Source: Marisa cornuarietis
Taxonomy: Eukaryota > Mollusca > Gastropoda > Architaenioglossa > Ampullariidae
Assembly: GCA_004794655.1 (NCBI GenBank)
Contig: SMMW01000013.1
Coordinates: 1,820,001-1,884,000, forward strand
Length of the DNA stretch: 64,000 nucleotides
Direction of reading: 5' to 3'
The notes beneath the pieces were generated by a model that did not search any database, was not told the origin of the DNA, and saw only the letters and a list, made by a program, of their open reading frames with translations. The number at the start of each line of letters is the position of its first letter. Position 1 is the first letter of the stretch. Shown piece by piece: positions 41,931-53,900 of the stretch. A program made the translations under genes and the position numbers.

Positions 41931-44900
41931 GTAATACCATCTTTCTATGTTATGTAGGCAGAAATTACTTTTTGATATGTTAGAATACTTACGTTGCAAC
42001 ATTTATGTCGACAAACTGGCGAAGTTTCGGCGTCTACGTGTCAGTTGTGCGAGTTTTCTCGCCTAACAGCTGAATAATACTTTTTTCCTATTTCTGGTGT
42101 TATTGCAGAACCTTCGGGTTGATTTCAGTAATATGCTTATGTTGAATTTTTGGCCAGAAGAGAAGAATATCACAATATTATGCCAAGGTTTTTTCGCGTG
42201 GTTGTTCTCCCCACAGCAGAAAATATAACAACGATTATATGTAAGGAATCAAAAAAAATAATAATAGTGGGATTTCTTCCCAGTTTCCTTCCAGTTAAGA
42301 AGAAAAAGGAGGGGAGTTATGCAAGTTTATTTTTATATTGATATGCAGTATGTTTCATAGCTTTATTTATAGTCCTTCATGAGATGAAACAGTGCAAAGT
42401 TGTGATACTGTGTGAAGATGTCTAAAGTATGATGTTTACTACTAAAATGTTTAAAGGTAACATTAATAGCAGTTTGTAACATTAAATGTTTATTAATCTA
42501 TCTTGCTTGATTATTTCACTTTTGTTGTTACAAAGTTGGCAGCGTTCCGCAAAAAGCGAGCTCGTAGAAGGACACAGTGGGATGGTGGTGAGGGAGACAA
42601 AGCTTGCTCAGTTCAGCATCAAAGTAATGGCAGTCCAGAAGGAACCCTATCAGAAGTATTTTCTGCAGCAAGTGACTCGAACTCTGTCACAGGAGAGGTA
42701 AGTTTTTACCTTTGTTAATGAATTCAAAATTTATTTTGATGTTTGTGTTTATTGTATTTACAGCATGTTGACTATATTAAAGAATGTAATTTTTTGTGTG
42801 ATCAACAATAACAGTAGTTCTATGAAGCATTTACTAACTTGTTATATATAGATTTACAACATTTTAGACCAAGCATGAGATTGTGGGGCCAAGCTTTATT
42901 TGTTTTTTTTCTTTCTGTTTTGATGAGATATGAAATTATCAGCATAAATATTACTTTTTTCTTTACCTTTATTTGTGAACTTGATTGATAAATTAAAAAT
43001 ACATATTTATTTATTGTATTTATCTGTTTTATATAAAGTAAGGTTAAAACAGAAACCAAGCATGCTATATTTCATTAAGGTAAAACCAGTCAAACAGATC
43101 TATGTCTTTCATATGGTAAAGTGGCGGCATGTAGAGAAAATATCTTAATTACATTTTGCTGCTACTTACTGTGTTACACTAATCAGTAGCCAGATAAAGC
43201 ACATTTTGTTTCATTAAATCCTGAAAATGGGCTTATATTAATATAACTCACAGTTTATTTAGCATAAAAGTTAATTACATAAAACAAAGAAATTTTGAGT
43301 TGTTACACAGATTGTTGTATATTTTCTTCCTTTTTTGTGTTTGTTTATTTTGAGTTAGAGAAATAAACTTACCTATAATGCATTAGTGGAGATTTTTTTA
43401 ACCAGCCAGGGTACGTGGCTTTGCTGAATTGGTTCCTGCTGCTGACTGCGATTTTATTGTAAATTTTTAATTTGTCACTTCCTTTGAGTCAAGCATATTC
43501 ATGTGTATTATCAGTGTGATAGTGAAACACTATTCTTGTTGTCTCCTAAAGTGACGGACTGGCATCTCGCATTCAGCAATGGATGCATGTTTCAAATGAA
43601 AGGGGAGATAAAAATTGTGGTGTTACTAGTGATTTTCTTCCTTGCCCATTCAAAGTTTCTTCTGCATAAAAGATGTATATTGTAATTTCTTATGTGTAGT
43701 TTTGGTTCGTCTGGAAGCCAGCAATAACATCTTAGAATGTAGATAATAAATATCAAAAATAAGCATGCTTTCAAATAGCATAGGCCTACAAACATAGTCT
43801 ATGACCTTCATATTAAACATTCCTGCCAAATATGTAGGGGATTAGACTGCTGATGTGATCACATATCAAGACATATACAAATATCACCATACTCTGCTTC
43901 ATTTATAAGATACATATATTATGAAGCTAGGCTGAAGGTACTTTACATACATGAAGTTGCATGAACGCACACTACCGGTATCATACTATCAAATGTATCT
44001 GAATTCATCACCATTCAAATCATAAATATCTCACTTGCTCACTCTCTCACAAACACACTCCCACAAAGTGGAGGAAACCTGAGAAAACCACCCATGGTCC
44101 ACCCTGTCAACAGATGTCAGATCTAGAGAAATGTGTGTCACAGCCCAGATACAAAACCCATGACACCATAATCTCACTGTCATGACAGCAGGCACTTTAG
44201 CCACTGTTACACCAACCGCTCTATGTGTGTTCAATCAAATCCATTAATTAACACTCTACTTGTGCCCTTGTAGTCATCACATAGATACTTGCAGTGGAAT
44301 TCTGTCTACATTTTCCAGCAATGAATAATAAAATCTGTTGTAAGTTTAGTTGGAATGTTGGTCAACAAGCATGCATACTGGCTAAAATTTAATCTACAAG
44401 TCTTCAGTTTGCATTTATGTTTAGCCACTAACACGATAACTCATGGTTTGCATGTTATGCATGATCTTAGTTGAAGCTTGCATGCTAAATTGTTTCAGAG
44501 TGACCAATTTTCACTGACCAGTGGTGATGAATGGTCAGCAGAGGTGGGTCCATTAGTTTTATTTATAAACACATACATTTGATTTGATTCTATTTAGAAG
44601 AGCTTAAGTAATTTTCACAGGCTGTTAAATGTCTCTGATAAACTCATCAAGTCTTACAAAAATCATAAATTTGATATGAAATAAATCTTTCATAAAAACT
44701 AGTTATTTCGTAAAGGCATAATGCAAGAAAATCATGCAATTTTAGTGCATGATTTCCTTTATTTTAGAATCCATTAGAACTTATAATCAATCAATCATTC
44801 CTCCTTGTGCCGTCTGGCACGTGAGGCGACAGCTAGGGACCTCCATCTGGTTCTGTCTCGAGTGATAGGCCTCTGTTCTTGAGATTCTTTTTGATGGATC

Positions 44901-47900
44901 GCCTCCACGTCTCTTTGGGCCTCCCTCTGTTCCTCTTTCCCTGTGGTGTCCATCGCAGGGCTGTTCTGGGGGTTGAGTCTGGAGGCATGCAGCACACATG
45001 ACCTAACCATCGTCAGCGCCGTAGTTGGATCACTTCTGCCAAGGTGCACATCCCCACCCTCTCATGCAGTTCTTCATTTGAGATGGTGTTGGGCCAGAAG
45101 ATCCTTTGTATGCGCTGCAGACACTTTGTTTGAAACACTTCTAGATTTTTCTTGATGGAGGCTGTGGTCTTTCAGCACTCTGACCCATATAGGACACTGA
45201 GGACGTTGCTCTTGAAGATCCTGATCTTTGTATGGCTGCTGAGGCCAGTGGATCTCCAGATGAGCATAAACATTGCAAAAGCATGGTTGGCTTTGCTGAT
45301 CTTGGTGTTGACCTCCTGTTCACAGTCACCATCTGCTGTCACCTTGCTGCCTAGGTACACAAATTCTTTTACGTCCACTAGTGGACTCCCGCTGATTGTG
45401 ATAGGGTTATTGTTTGTTCTGTTGTTCCTTAGGACTTGTGTTTTTTCAGTGTTGACTCCTATCATGCTGGCAGTCTTACTAAGGTTTTCGGTCTTATCTT
45501 GGAGGTCTTGGTGCCTATGGGATAGCAGTCCTAGGTTGTCAGCATAGTCTAGATCTTCCAAGACTGTGGTTAGAGTCCACTGTAGGCCCTGTCGACTTCC
45601 CTGTGTGACTCGACGCATGAGCCAATCAATGGCCAGTGTGAATAGTATTGGTGACAGGATGCACCCCTGCTTGACGCCTGTGTCCACTCTAAAGGGTTCA
45701 GTCAGCTGGTTGTTATGGATGACCTGGCATTCAACATTTTCGTATAAGGACTTGATGATGTTAACCAGTTTCCTTGGGATGCCATAGTGACGTAGAATCT
45801 TCCATAGAGAGGCACGGTGTAGGCTGTCAAATGCCTTCTCAAAGTCAATAAAGGCCATATACAGGGGGCTGTTCCACTCTTGCAATTGTTCCAGGATCTG
45901 TCGCAGCACAAAGATATGATCGATGCATGATCGTCCTTTTCGGAAGCCAGCTTGTTCTTGTTGGAGTATGGAGTCTACTGTTGTAATGCGCTGGAGAATT
46001 ATACGCTAAAAATTTTGCTGGTGACGGATAGCAGTGTGATGCTTCTCTAGTTATTACAGTCACCAAGGTCTCCTTTCTTTGGTATCTTGACTATAAAACC
46101 TTTTCTCCACTTGGCAGGGATTTCTTTACTGTCCCAGATCTCCTGGAGGATTGTTTGTAGGGTACGTGGTGTCTCTTCCTCTTCTGCTTTCAGCATTTCA
46201 GCACATACACTATCCCTTCCTGGCGCCTTACCCTTCTTTGTTTTGTGAATGGCTTCCTTAATTTCTTGTAGTGCAATGGGTCCACTGTTGATATCTAGGT
46301 CTTCTGCTTCGATGATTTCAGGTAGCACTCATGGGTCTGGCTGGTTAAGAATCTGTTGGAAATGTTCCCCCCAACTCCAGTTTGGCTCGCTCTTCAGTGA
46401 TGGGTGTGCTATCTGCTCTTTTAACTGGGAGGTCCTGGTTGTGCCTTTGGTCGCCTTCATGTCTTTCTGTTCAGCTGCTGCCTTGGCTTCAGCTGCAAGC
46501 TGTTCTATATACTGTTGCCTGTCTCTCCTTGAGGAGGACTTGATCTGTTTGTCTAGTTCCCTGTATTGAGCTGCAATCCTCTCTTTCAGCCTGGGGGACT
46601 TCATGTTCTTCATGAAGAGCTTCCTCTTCATCTCTTTCCTTTCTTTTATCAAATTCCTTGTGTGCACAGATATCCATACATTTTTGGGGCTTGTCCTGTA
46701 GCCAATGGTTTCTTTTACTGCTTCTACTGTGGCTTTGTTAAAGGTATCGATCGTTATTGCTGCTTCATCTCGGATGATGCTGTAGTTGTTTTCAGTGCAA
46801 TGCCGAATGCCTTTTTGATTGCTGGGTCTCTGAGTTTGGCCATGTCCAAACGCTGGTTTCTTTTCTGCCCAATCTTTGCTTTTCTCAACTTCAGTTTCAA
46901 CTTTGCAACTAATAGGTGGTGGTCACTGCCAACGTCTGCTCCTCACTTGACTTGCACGTCTTGCAGGGAGTGCTTCCATTTGCTGTTGATGATGATGTGA
47001 TCTATCTGGCTTTGTGTCCTTCCATCAGGTGATGTCGAGGTTAGTTTGTGGATTGTTTTGTGCACAAACAGAGTACCACCAATAATAAGATTGTTTTCTT
47101 CACACAGACTAATGAGTCTCTCACCATTGTCAGTAAGTTCTCCAGTTTCATGCCGCCCCATGACTCTTTCTTTGTTGTCGTTTTTGTTGCCTACTCTTGC
47201 GTTAAAATCGCCCATGAGGAGCATCACATTGTGCTTGGGGATGTCGTCTAAAACCGCTTAAAGTGCACCATAGAATTTGTCTTTTTCCCCTTTGTCAGCG
47301 TTGTCAATGGGGGCATAGGCTACTACAATAGACGCTCATTTATGGGCTTCCACTGTAAGATGGCATTTGCATGTTTCCTGCTGATGATAAGGGCGACTCC
47401 TTCATGGTGGTGATTGTCTTGCCTGCCAGACCAGATAATGGTTTCCCCAGAGTTAAGTACCTGTTTTCCTGTGCCTGTCCATCTGGCTTCTGCCACTGAG
47501 AGCATTGTGAGGTTGTAGCTGTTCATTTCTTTAACTGTTTGTGATAGCCTTTCTGTCTGGAATAAAGTCCATACATTCCAGCTCCGCTGTCGGGCCAAAG
47601 ACTTCCTTTCGGCTTTGATCCCTTGCCGTCATAGGGCCAGTTGTCTGGTCTGCTTCACTCCTTCTACCAGATAGTTACTTCTCTAGCTGTCGTTTCCGTA
47701 GCATAAAGGTTTTTATGGGATAGAGTTGCTAGCCCTCTGCCCAACCCTCCTCCTTCCTCATCCGGGCTTGGGACCGACAATGACGGAGTTATTAGAACTT
47801 ACACCGACTTTTTTTTTCCAGAATAGTATCATTATGAGAGACCTTGCTCGTGAAAATAAAGTAATAATTTTACTTCTTCACAAATCACTTAAACAATAAA

Positions 47901-50900
47901 ATCAACAAAGTGACTGAATTAATGTGCATATAATGTTTAACTGACATGCTATATATCTTCATGGCTTGCTGTTTTTAAATTGCAGGTAGCATGCCCAGAC
48001 AACAATTCTTTCGGTTAAGAATTATTAGCCATTGCTTGCCATAATTTGATGAAGTTGAGTAATTAATAATTAATACTAAAAAGGAACATTTGCACATTAT
48101 AATTCAGGAACAACTGTTTACAAAACAAATATTTTTAAGGATGTGTCTGATCTTTAGCATAGTATCTGACTGTCATTTATTTGACTACACATAAACTTTC
48201 CAAATAATCCATATAACTTCAATATTTTTCACTAATCAGGAATCGGAACTCCACTCATCAGTGTACTATCAAACAAAGCTGGCATCAGCAACACATCGCA
48301 TTGCAGAACTGGAAGAAGCTTTAGAGGGAAAACAGCTTGCCTTGGATAGGATGGTCATGGAAATGCAGTCTTATGCCAATACCATGAGTAATAAAGTAAG
48401 AAAACAGTTGGTAGCTTTGTCAATGAATATGTATGTGCCAGATGGCTCTGTTCCCCGCTTACCTATTCACCTTAACTCAGATCTACATGCCACTTTCATC
48501 TCTTTCATCATCACCTTCTTTTTTGTTTTTGGCAATCTCACCTTCAACATATTGCCCTTTCATTTTCCAGAAAGCCACCCTTCCTTCTTTGAAAAGCTCT
48601 CTCAAATCCTGTATTTTTTCTTGCCATAGTCTTGACCTCCCTCTACCTGCTAGGGGTAGGCTATGTACACATTCTTGTCTTTATTTTTAATGTGCATATT
48701 TTTGTATGGGTGTGGGTGGGTGGGCATGCTGATATGTGAGTGCTTGTATGTGTGCACCTTGAATTGCTATTGCAAGAGTGAGCGTTTTACAAATACTTTT
48801 CTTGATATTGTCACCCTGAACCAGTCAGCAGTTAGCAAGCCTCATTTGGTTTTGCTGCTAAAGATGTTGCTCTTTCTCCCCACCAGGGAACCTTATTAAT
48901 GACTTACAGCCATACAGGTGCACATACACTTTAGCCATTAAGAAAATCTTAATGATAATTAATCAGGCACTTTCTTTCATGTAGTTCCATCTTACTGACA
49001 GAAAACAGACTTTTTTCATCTCTGGTTTCCATTATGAATCGCCACCCCTCCAATAAGATAGTGCAAACTATTAGAAGTGGTGAAAGCCAGGTCTGCTTAG
49101 GCTACCAATGAAGTATTTCTATGTACATATAAAAACATTAAAGCAGCGTTTCTCAGCCTTTTACTTGTGATGCACCCCACACACACACACACACAAAGCT
49201 ACATCCATGTGCCCCCCTTAGCCACTAATACTGATATGAGATATGAGAAAATGACCGCCTTTGAAACCTCTTTGGGTGGCGGGCCCCACAGGTTGAGAAC
49301 CGCGGCATTAAATTTATTAGTTGTAGCAACAGTAGTAGCCTATAATCATGCTCAAAAGAACCTCAAAAATATGTCCATGTAGTATTAAAAAAAATGTAAT
49401 AGTGCATTATTTTGCTTTATATTATAAGCACGTCAAAGACCAAAGTTGGGACCAGGTCTTTTTTTTTTAGCCATTGTGTTTATGCCTGACATGAAAGTTC
49501 TGATCCTAAGATACATTTTGCTTTTGTTTTCATCTTTCAGTCTCAGGTTCTATTGTTACTGTTTGCACTTACTGCTCCTGTCACAGTTCAGATGATTTAA
49601 GTAAACAGCAATATACAAATTAAAGTGATAAAAAATTGAAAATTTTTTAATGAAAGTGATGCAAATATGGGAATAACATTCAAGCACAAGTCAGTCCTGT
49701 AGCAATATCTGATAATAAGCACATCTTGTGCGTAACTCCCTTGTATGTGCATACACATGTGCATATCACGCACAGTGAATAGCTTCTGAAAGCTAGAACC
49801 AGTTAACGTAAGAATGATTATGATTAATATTTTGTTAAAGCATCACCTTTTCATAAACATGAAATCTCTTAAATTTAATTATGTAGCAGCATAGCAATAT
49901 TTTCTTTATTCGTTTATCATTTTCTCTTCTTCTTCTTGTTTTCTAAATCACTGGTTAATGTCTTTCTTTGCAGCATGAAGATGACAGTGGTTACCTTAAG
50001 GGTGGATGTGAATTAAGGGGTTCTGTAAGTACTTTTCTAAAACCTAAGTAGCAGCCAAAACAAACCATATTTTAAGCATTTACCAGTATTACTTTGGACT
50101 GAGAGTATGTAACATTTTTAGAAATATTTAACTTAACCAAATAGATATTATTTTCAGATTAGCGCTGTAGACTTTATAATCAAATAAAATCTTAACTAAA
50201 GTTAAAAAATGACCTTCTAATATATCAGGTGAGTGAGCTGAAAGAAGCCTTGATACAGCGTGATAAGATCATCTGCCAGCTGACCAACCGTCTTCAGTGG
50301 AAGACTGCTCAAGGAAGTGATATAGTCTGCAGTGATGCTCCTGATTACATGCAAGAAACCCAGAATCTGTCGCAGGAGGTTTCAGTTCTACAGCATCAGC
50401 TCTCCAAGGTACACTTTTTATCAGCAGCTACACTTTTTCATTTCATTTTAAACCATCTGTTGATGTAAAGAATAATCCCTGATAAGGCTCTCATGCTGAC
50501 AGAACTACTTGAGAGAATAATATAGTGATACAGAAAGTTAGTGGTACATATTAAACATTCAGTTTGCTTTCACTAGTATCTCTTTTCATCATTACCATAA
50601 ACAGACCAGGGTACTTGACCACCTCCATTGATTTCTACTATTTATTTCAACAGTTCACTTTTAATCTGTCACATCATTTGAACTGAGTTTATTCACGTGC
50701 AGTGTAGCAAATTAGTCACTTGTACTCTTGATGTCACTTCCCAAACTTGACAGTTGAAAGCCCATGATCAACAGTGAAGGCATGATTCGAATGAAGCCAC
50801 CATGTGACTTGCTTTATCGCTGCCTTTCCCTCCCTTTCTTTGTCCTTCACTTTCACGTAGGATATTCTCTCCAACATTGTCCAAATTTGTGCTGAGTAGT

Positions 50901-53900
50901 GGATGGTCAAAATTTTATAAGCCTAATTTATTTTTTTTTCATTTTGAGCCACCAGTAACATGTTAGAATGGAAAAAATAAACAGGAGTTCAGTAACATTA
51001 TACACCTTACCATGAAGTCCTAAGCAAAGACAGTTTGAGCATAAATTTAACAAAATTAGGTGATTTGTTGTTTTTTTCCTACGTTAATAGTTTTTTCTGA
51101 CACTTCCAAGTTATCCAAGTTTTAGCTTTTCTCGATAGGAAAGTAAGAGCAAATAGATCCTTGGCTACAAGGATGTTGCCATATAATCTGAATAATTTTT
51201 TTTTTTACTTCTTACTCACAGCTTCTAAATAAAAGGGTTGTCTCCTAAATCCCAGACAAACTAAGTACATTAAGTCCTCACTTAATACTGTCATTAGGCT
51301 CTTGGAAACTTTGATTTTCAGCAAAACCAATTTTATCATAGGCTAATTAATATGTGTAAACAAGAGCAAAGTTCCTGTTGTATATTTCTGTTCACAAAAA
51401 CATCACAAAAAAATAAAGACTAAAATAAAGAATAAGGTCAGGGAGGAAATCCAAGTAAATTAGGAAAATTGTGCAAACATCAACACTATAACAAAACAGT
51501 GTTCAGCAAGGACTTAACAGATATAGTTTCTAGCTGCTCATTAACTGTGCATGTTAAAGAAATTAAACTGTGTTCTGGGAAAAAAAAGATAATAGAAAAG
51601 TACACTTATCGTTAATTTGCATGGACCATTTAGTGTTATCAGCTTCGTTGGACAATGGCCAGCTTTGAAAAAATGCTTGTATTCTTGAAAAGTAATCTAA
51701 ACTAGATGATTTACAGTTACAGATGATAGAATCTAAGTGTTGTACATTATTTCTGTTTTTAGTAACAACGGTCAAACTGATGTTGGCTGTCATTAATTTG
51801 TATTCTGTGACTGTCATAAAGTTTGTTATAAAAGTACATGTACTTTTTCTCTAGTGTATCTTTTTTCACTTTTATTTAAACCTGAAATTTGCAAAAGATT
51901 TTAAATCTCAAAATATTTTTTTTATCTTTCAGGCTGGTGAGACCTTAAGGAACCAGGAAGCTATGTGCCAGGCATCAGTGAAAGCTCTACAGGAGGCCAA
52001 AGAACAGATCTTAAATTTGCAGGTAAAAATCACAGAGAAGAATGACCTTTTACGTCATCTTTCTCAAAATCTGGCTGCAAAATCAGTAGATCTCTTGACA
52101 TTAAGAGCCCATGAGTGTGAGTTAATGAGCCTTGTGAAGGAGCTTCAAGAGCAAGCAGCTCGAGAAGCAGAGGCCCGACAGATGATGTCGGACACAGCCC
52201 AGGCCGATGCCAACAGGGTCTGTCTTTTGGAACAGGAATTAGAAGTGCTTACAAATCAACAGGATGAAACTTTAAGAGAATTGGCCCAGCTGCAGGAGCA
52301 GCTCAGAAATGCTGAAGGTCTTTGTGTAGGTTTGAAGGAAGAAAAGAAAGAAGCATTGGAGAAAATTGCATGCCTCGAAAGGGAGCTAGATAAACTGGTA
52401 GAGGATGGAGATAGAGCATTTGCCAGATTGTCTGATCTGGAAGACAAAGTGCAGGAGCAGCCAGCCATGATTGAGACTATCCAGGATCATGACCTGGAGT
52501 ATAATGACACTAGTGAAAGGGTCGTGGAACTAGAGAGAGAGATTTCCGACTTGAGCAGAGACCACAGAATATATATCGATCACTTGAACCAGAGGAATGC
52601 TGAACTGGAGATGCTACTGGCTGAGAACATTATCCAGTCAACAGGGGATATGCCGGATCTTAAAAACAAGATCAACTCCCAGCAAAATGAAATTTTGGCC
52701 CTTACATCCCAACTGCAAGCAGCAGAAGCAGAAAATGCCTTCCACAAAGTGCAGGTAGTTGAGTTGCAGGAACAGCTTGAAGAGCTACAGAGGAAATATA
52801 CTGAAGAACAGGGAAAGCATGCAGAAACAGTCGGAGTCTCTGAAAAGGAGCTTCACTTGTTACAAGCAGAAAATTCACAGTACAAGATCAAGATAATTTC
52901 TTTGGAAGAAGAGATCCTTACTCTGAAGCAAGAACTTGCTACAAGCATAACCATGGCAGAAAAAACAGGTCCTGAAAAGTGGGATGCAGTAAAGAGTGGT
53001 GACAGAACAAATGATAGCTTAGAGCTTGTTGCCAATGAAGCTGTGCACTTGGCAATGCTGCAGAAATCCTACAGTAACCTTGAAACACAGTTTGGTGCAC
53101 TCCTTCAACAGAATGCTCAGCTACAGATGGACTTGTCTAGCTTCCATGATCTGAAGCAAAAGCATGGGCAGCAAGAGTCCACCATAAGAGACCTATTGTC
53201 ACAAGTGGATCACTTGCAGGATACTATAGAGGATTGGACATTGCAAGTGCAGGAAAAGAACTATCAAGTGGAGAACCTTCAGTCACAGCTAACTGCTACC
53301 GTGAAGGAGAAGGAGGACCTGGTCCAACAGATGTGTCAGCAGTCTGAAATTGTAGAAAAGCAGACATATAGTTCAGATACTCATGTGCGGAAGCTGGAAT
53401 CATGCATCACTTCACTCGACTCTGAGCTGTCAAACTTCAGAGAGGCATTGAAGGAATCAGAGACTGCTAACATGGAGCTGCAGGACAAGTTTGATGCTAT
53501 GCGAGCTGAACTGGAGACTGCAAAAAATCAGTTTATGGCCAGTGAATGCAAGGTGGCTCAACTTATGAGTGAATGGGAAACAGAAAAAGATCAGCTCCTT
53601 AAAGACTTACTGCAGAAAGCTGATGAACTCCAAACAGCTACTCTAGAAAAGGTAAACATTACAGCTGCTGCAGAAGATGCTAGAGTGCAACAACAGCAAG
53701 CACTGATGGTTTTGGAGATACAGCATGCAGAAATCCTTCAGCAAAACCAATCTCTTCTGTCAGAGAGAGAGCAGCTTGTAGCATCTCACAGTGATGAAAT
53801 TTCCAGACTTGAGGAGAACCTAAAGCAAAAGACTGAAGAGCTGGTGAACCTTTCTTCAGAGAAGAACCACATTGTCTTGGAACTAGCAGCTGTATTGGAC

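Larger units (their letters stand above)
44784..47790 (-). mobile_element. RTE-type LINE, nearly full length, inactive
   Basis: 3,007 bp on the minus strand, bounded by an 11-bp target-site duplication ATTAGAACTTA (44773-44783 and 47791-47801). One ORF is laid out as endonuclease then reverse transcriptase, with no ORF1, typical of RTE. The 3' end is a short ATTGATTG tandem tail. The body contains TAA and TAG stops and frame changes. Confidence 0.92.
44544..48239 (+). other. AKAP9 intron 3, carrying a LINE insertion
   Basis: Most of the intron is the minus-strand RTE element at 44784-47790. The rest is AT-rich and unremarkable. Confidence 0.8.

Noticed and set aside
45152..45547. Plus-strand frames across the LINE (also 46249-46569, 46566-47000)
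   Set aside because: Antisense shadows of the minus-strand LINE ORF.
48261..48629. Single-exon reading of the frame starting in AKAP9 exon 4
   Set aside because: Coding similarity stops at the GTAAGA donor (48395); the rest is intron read-through.
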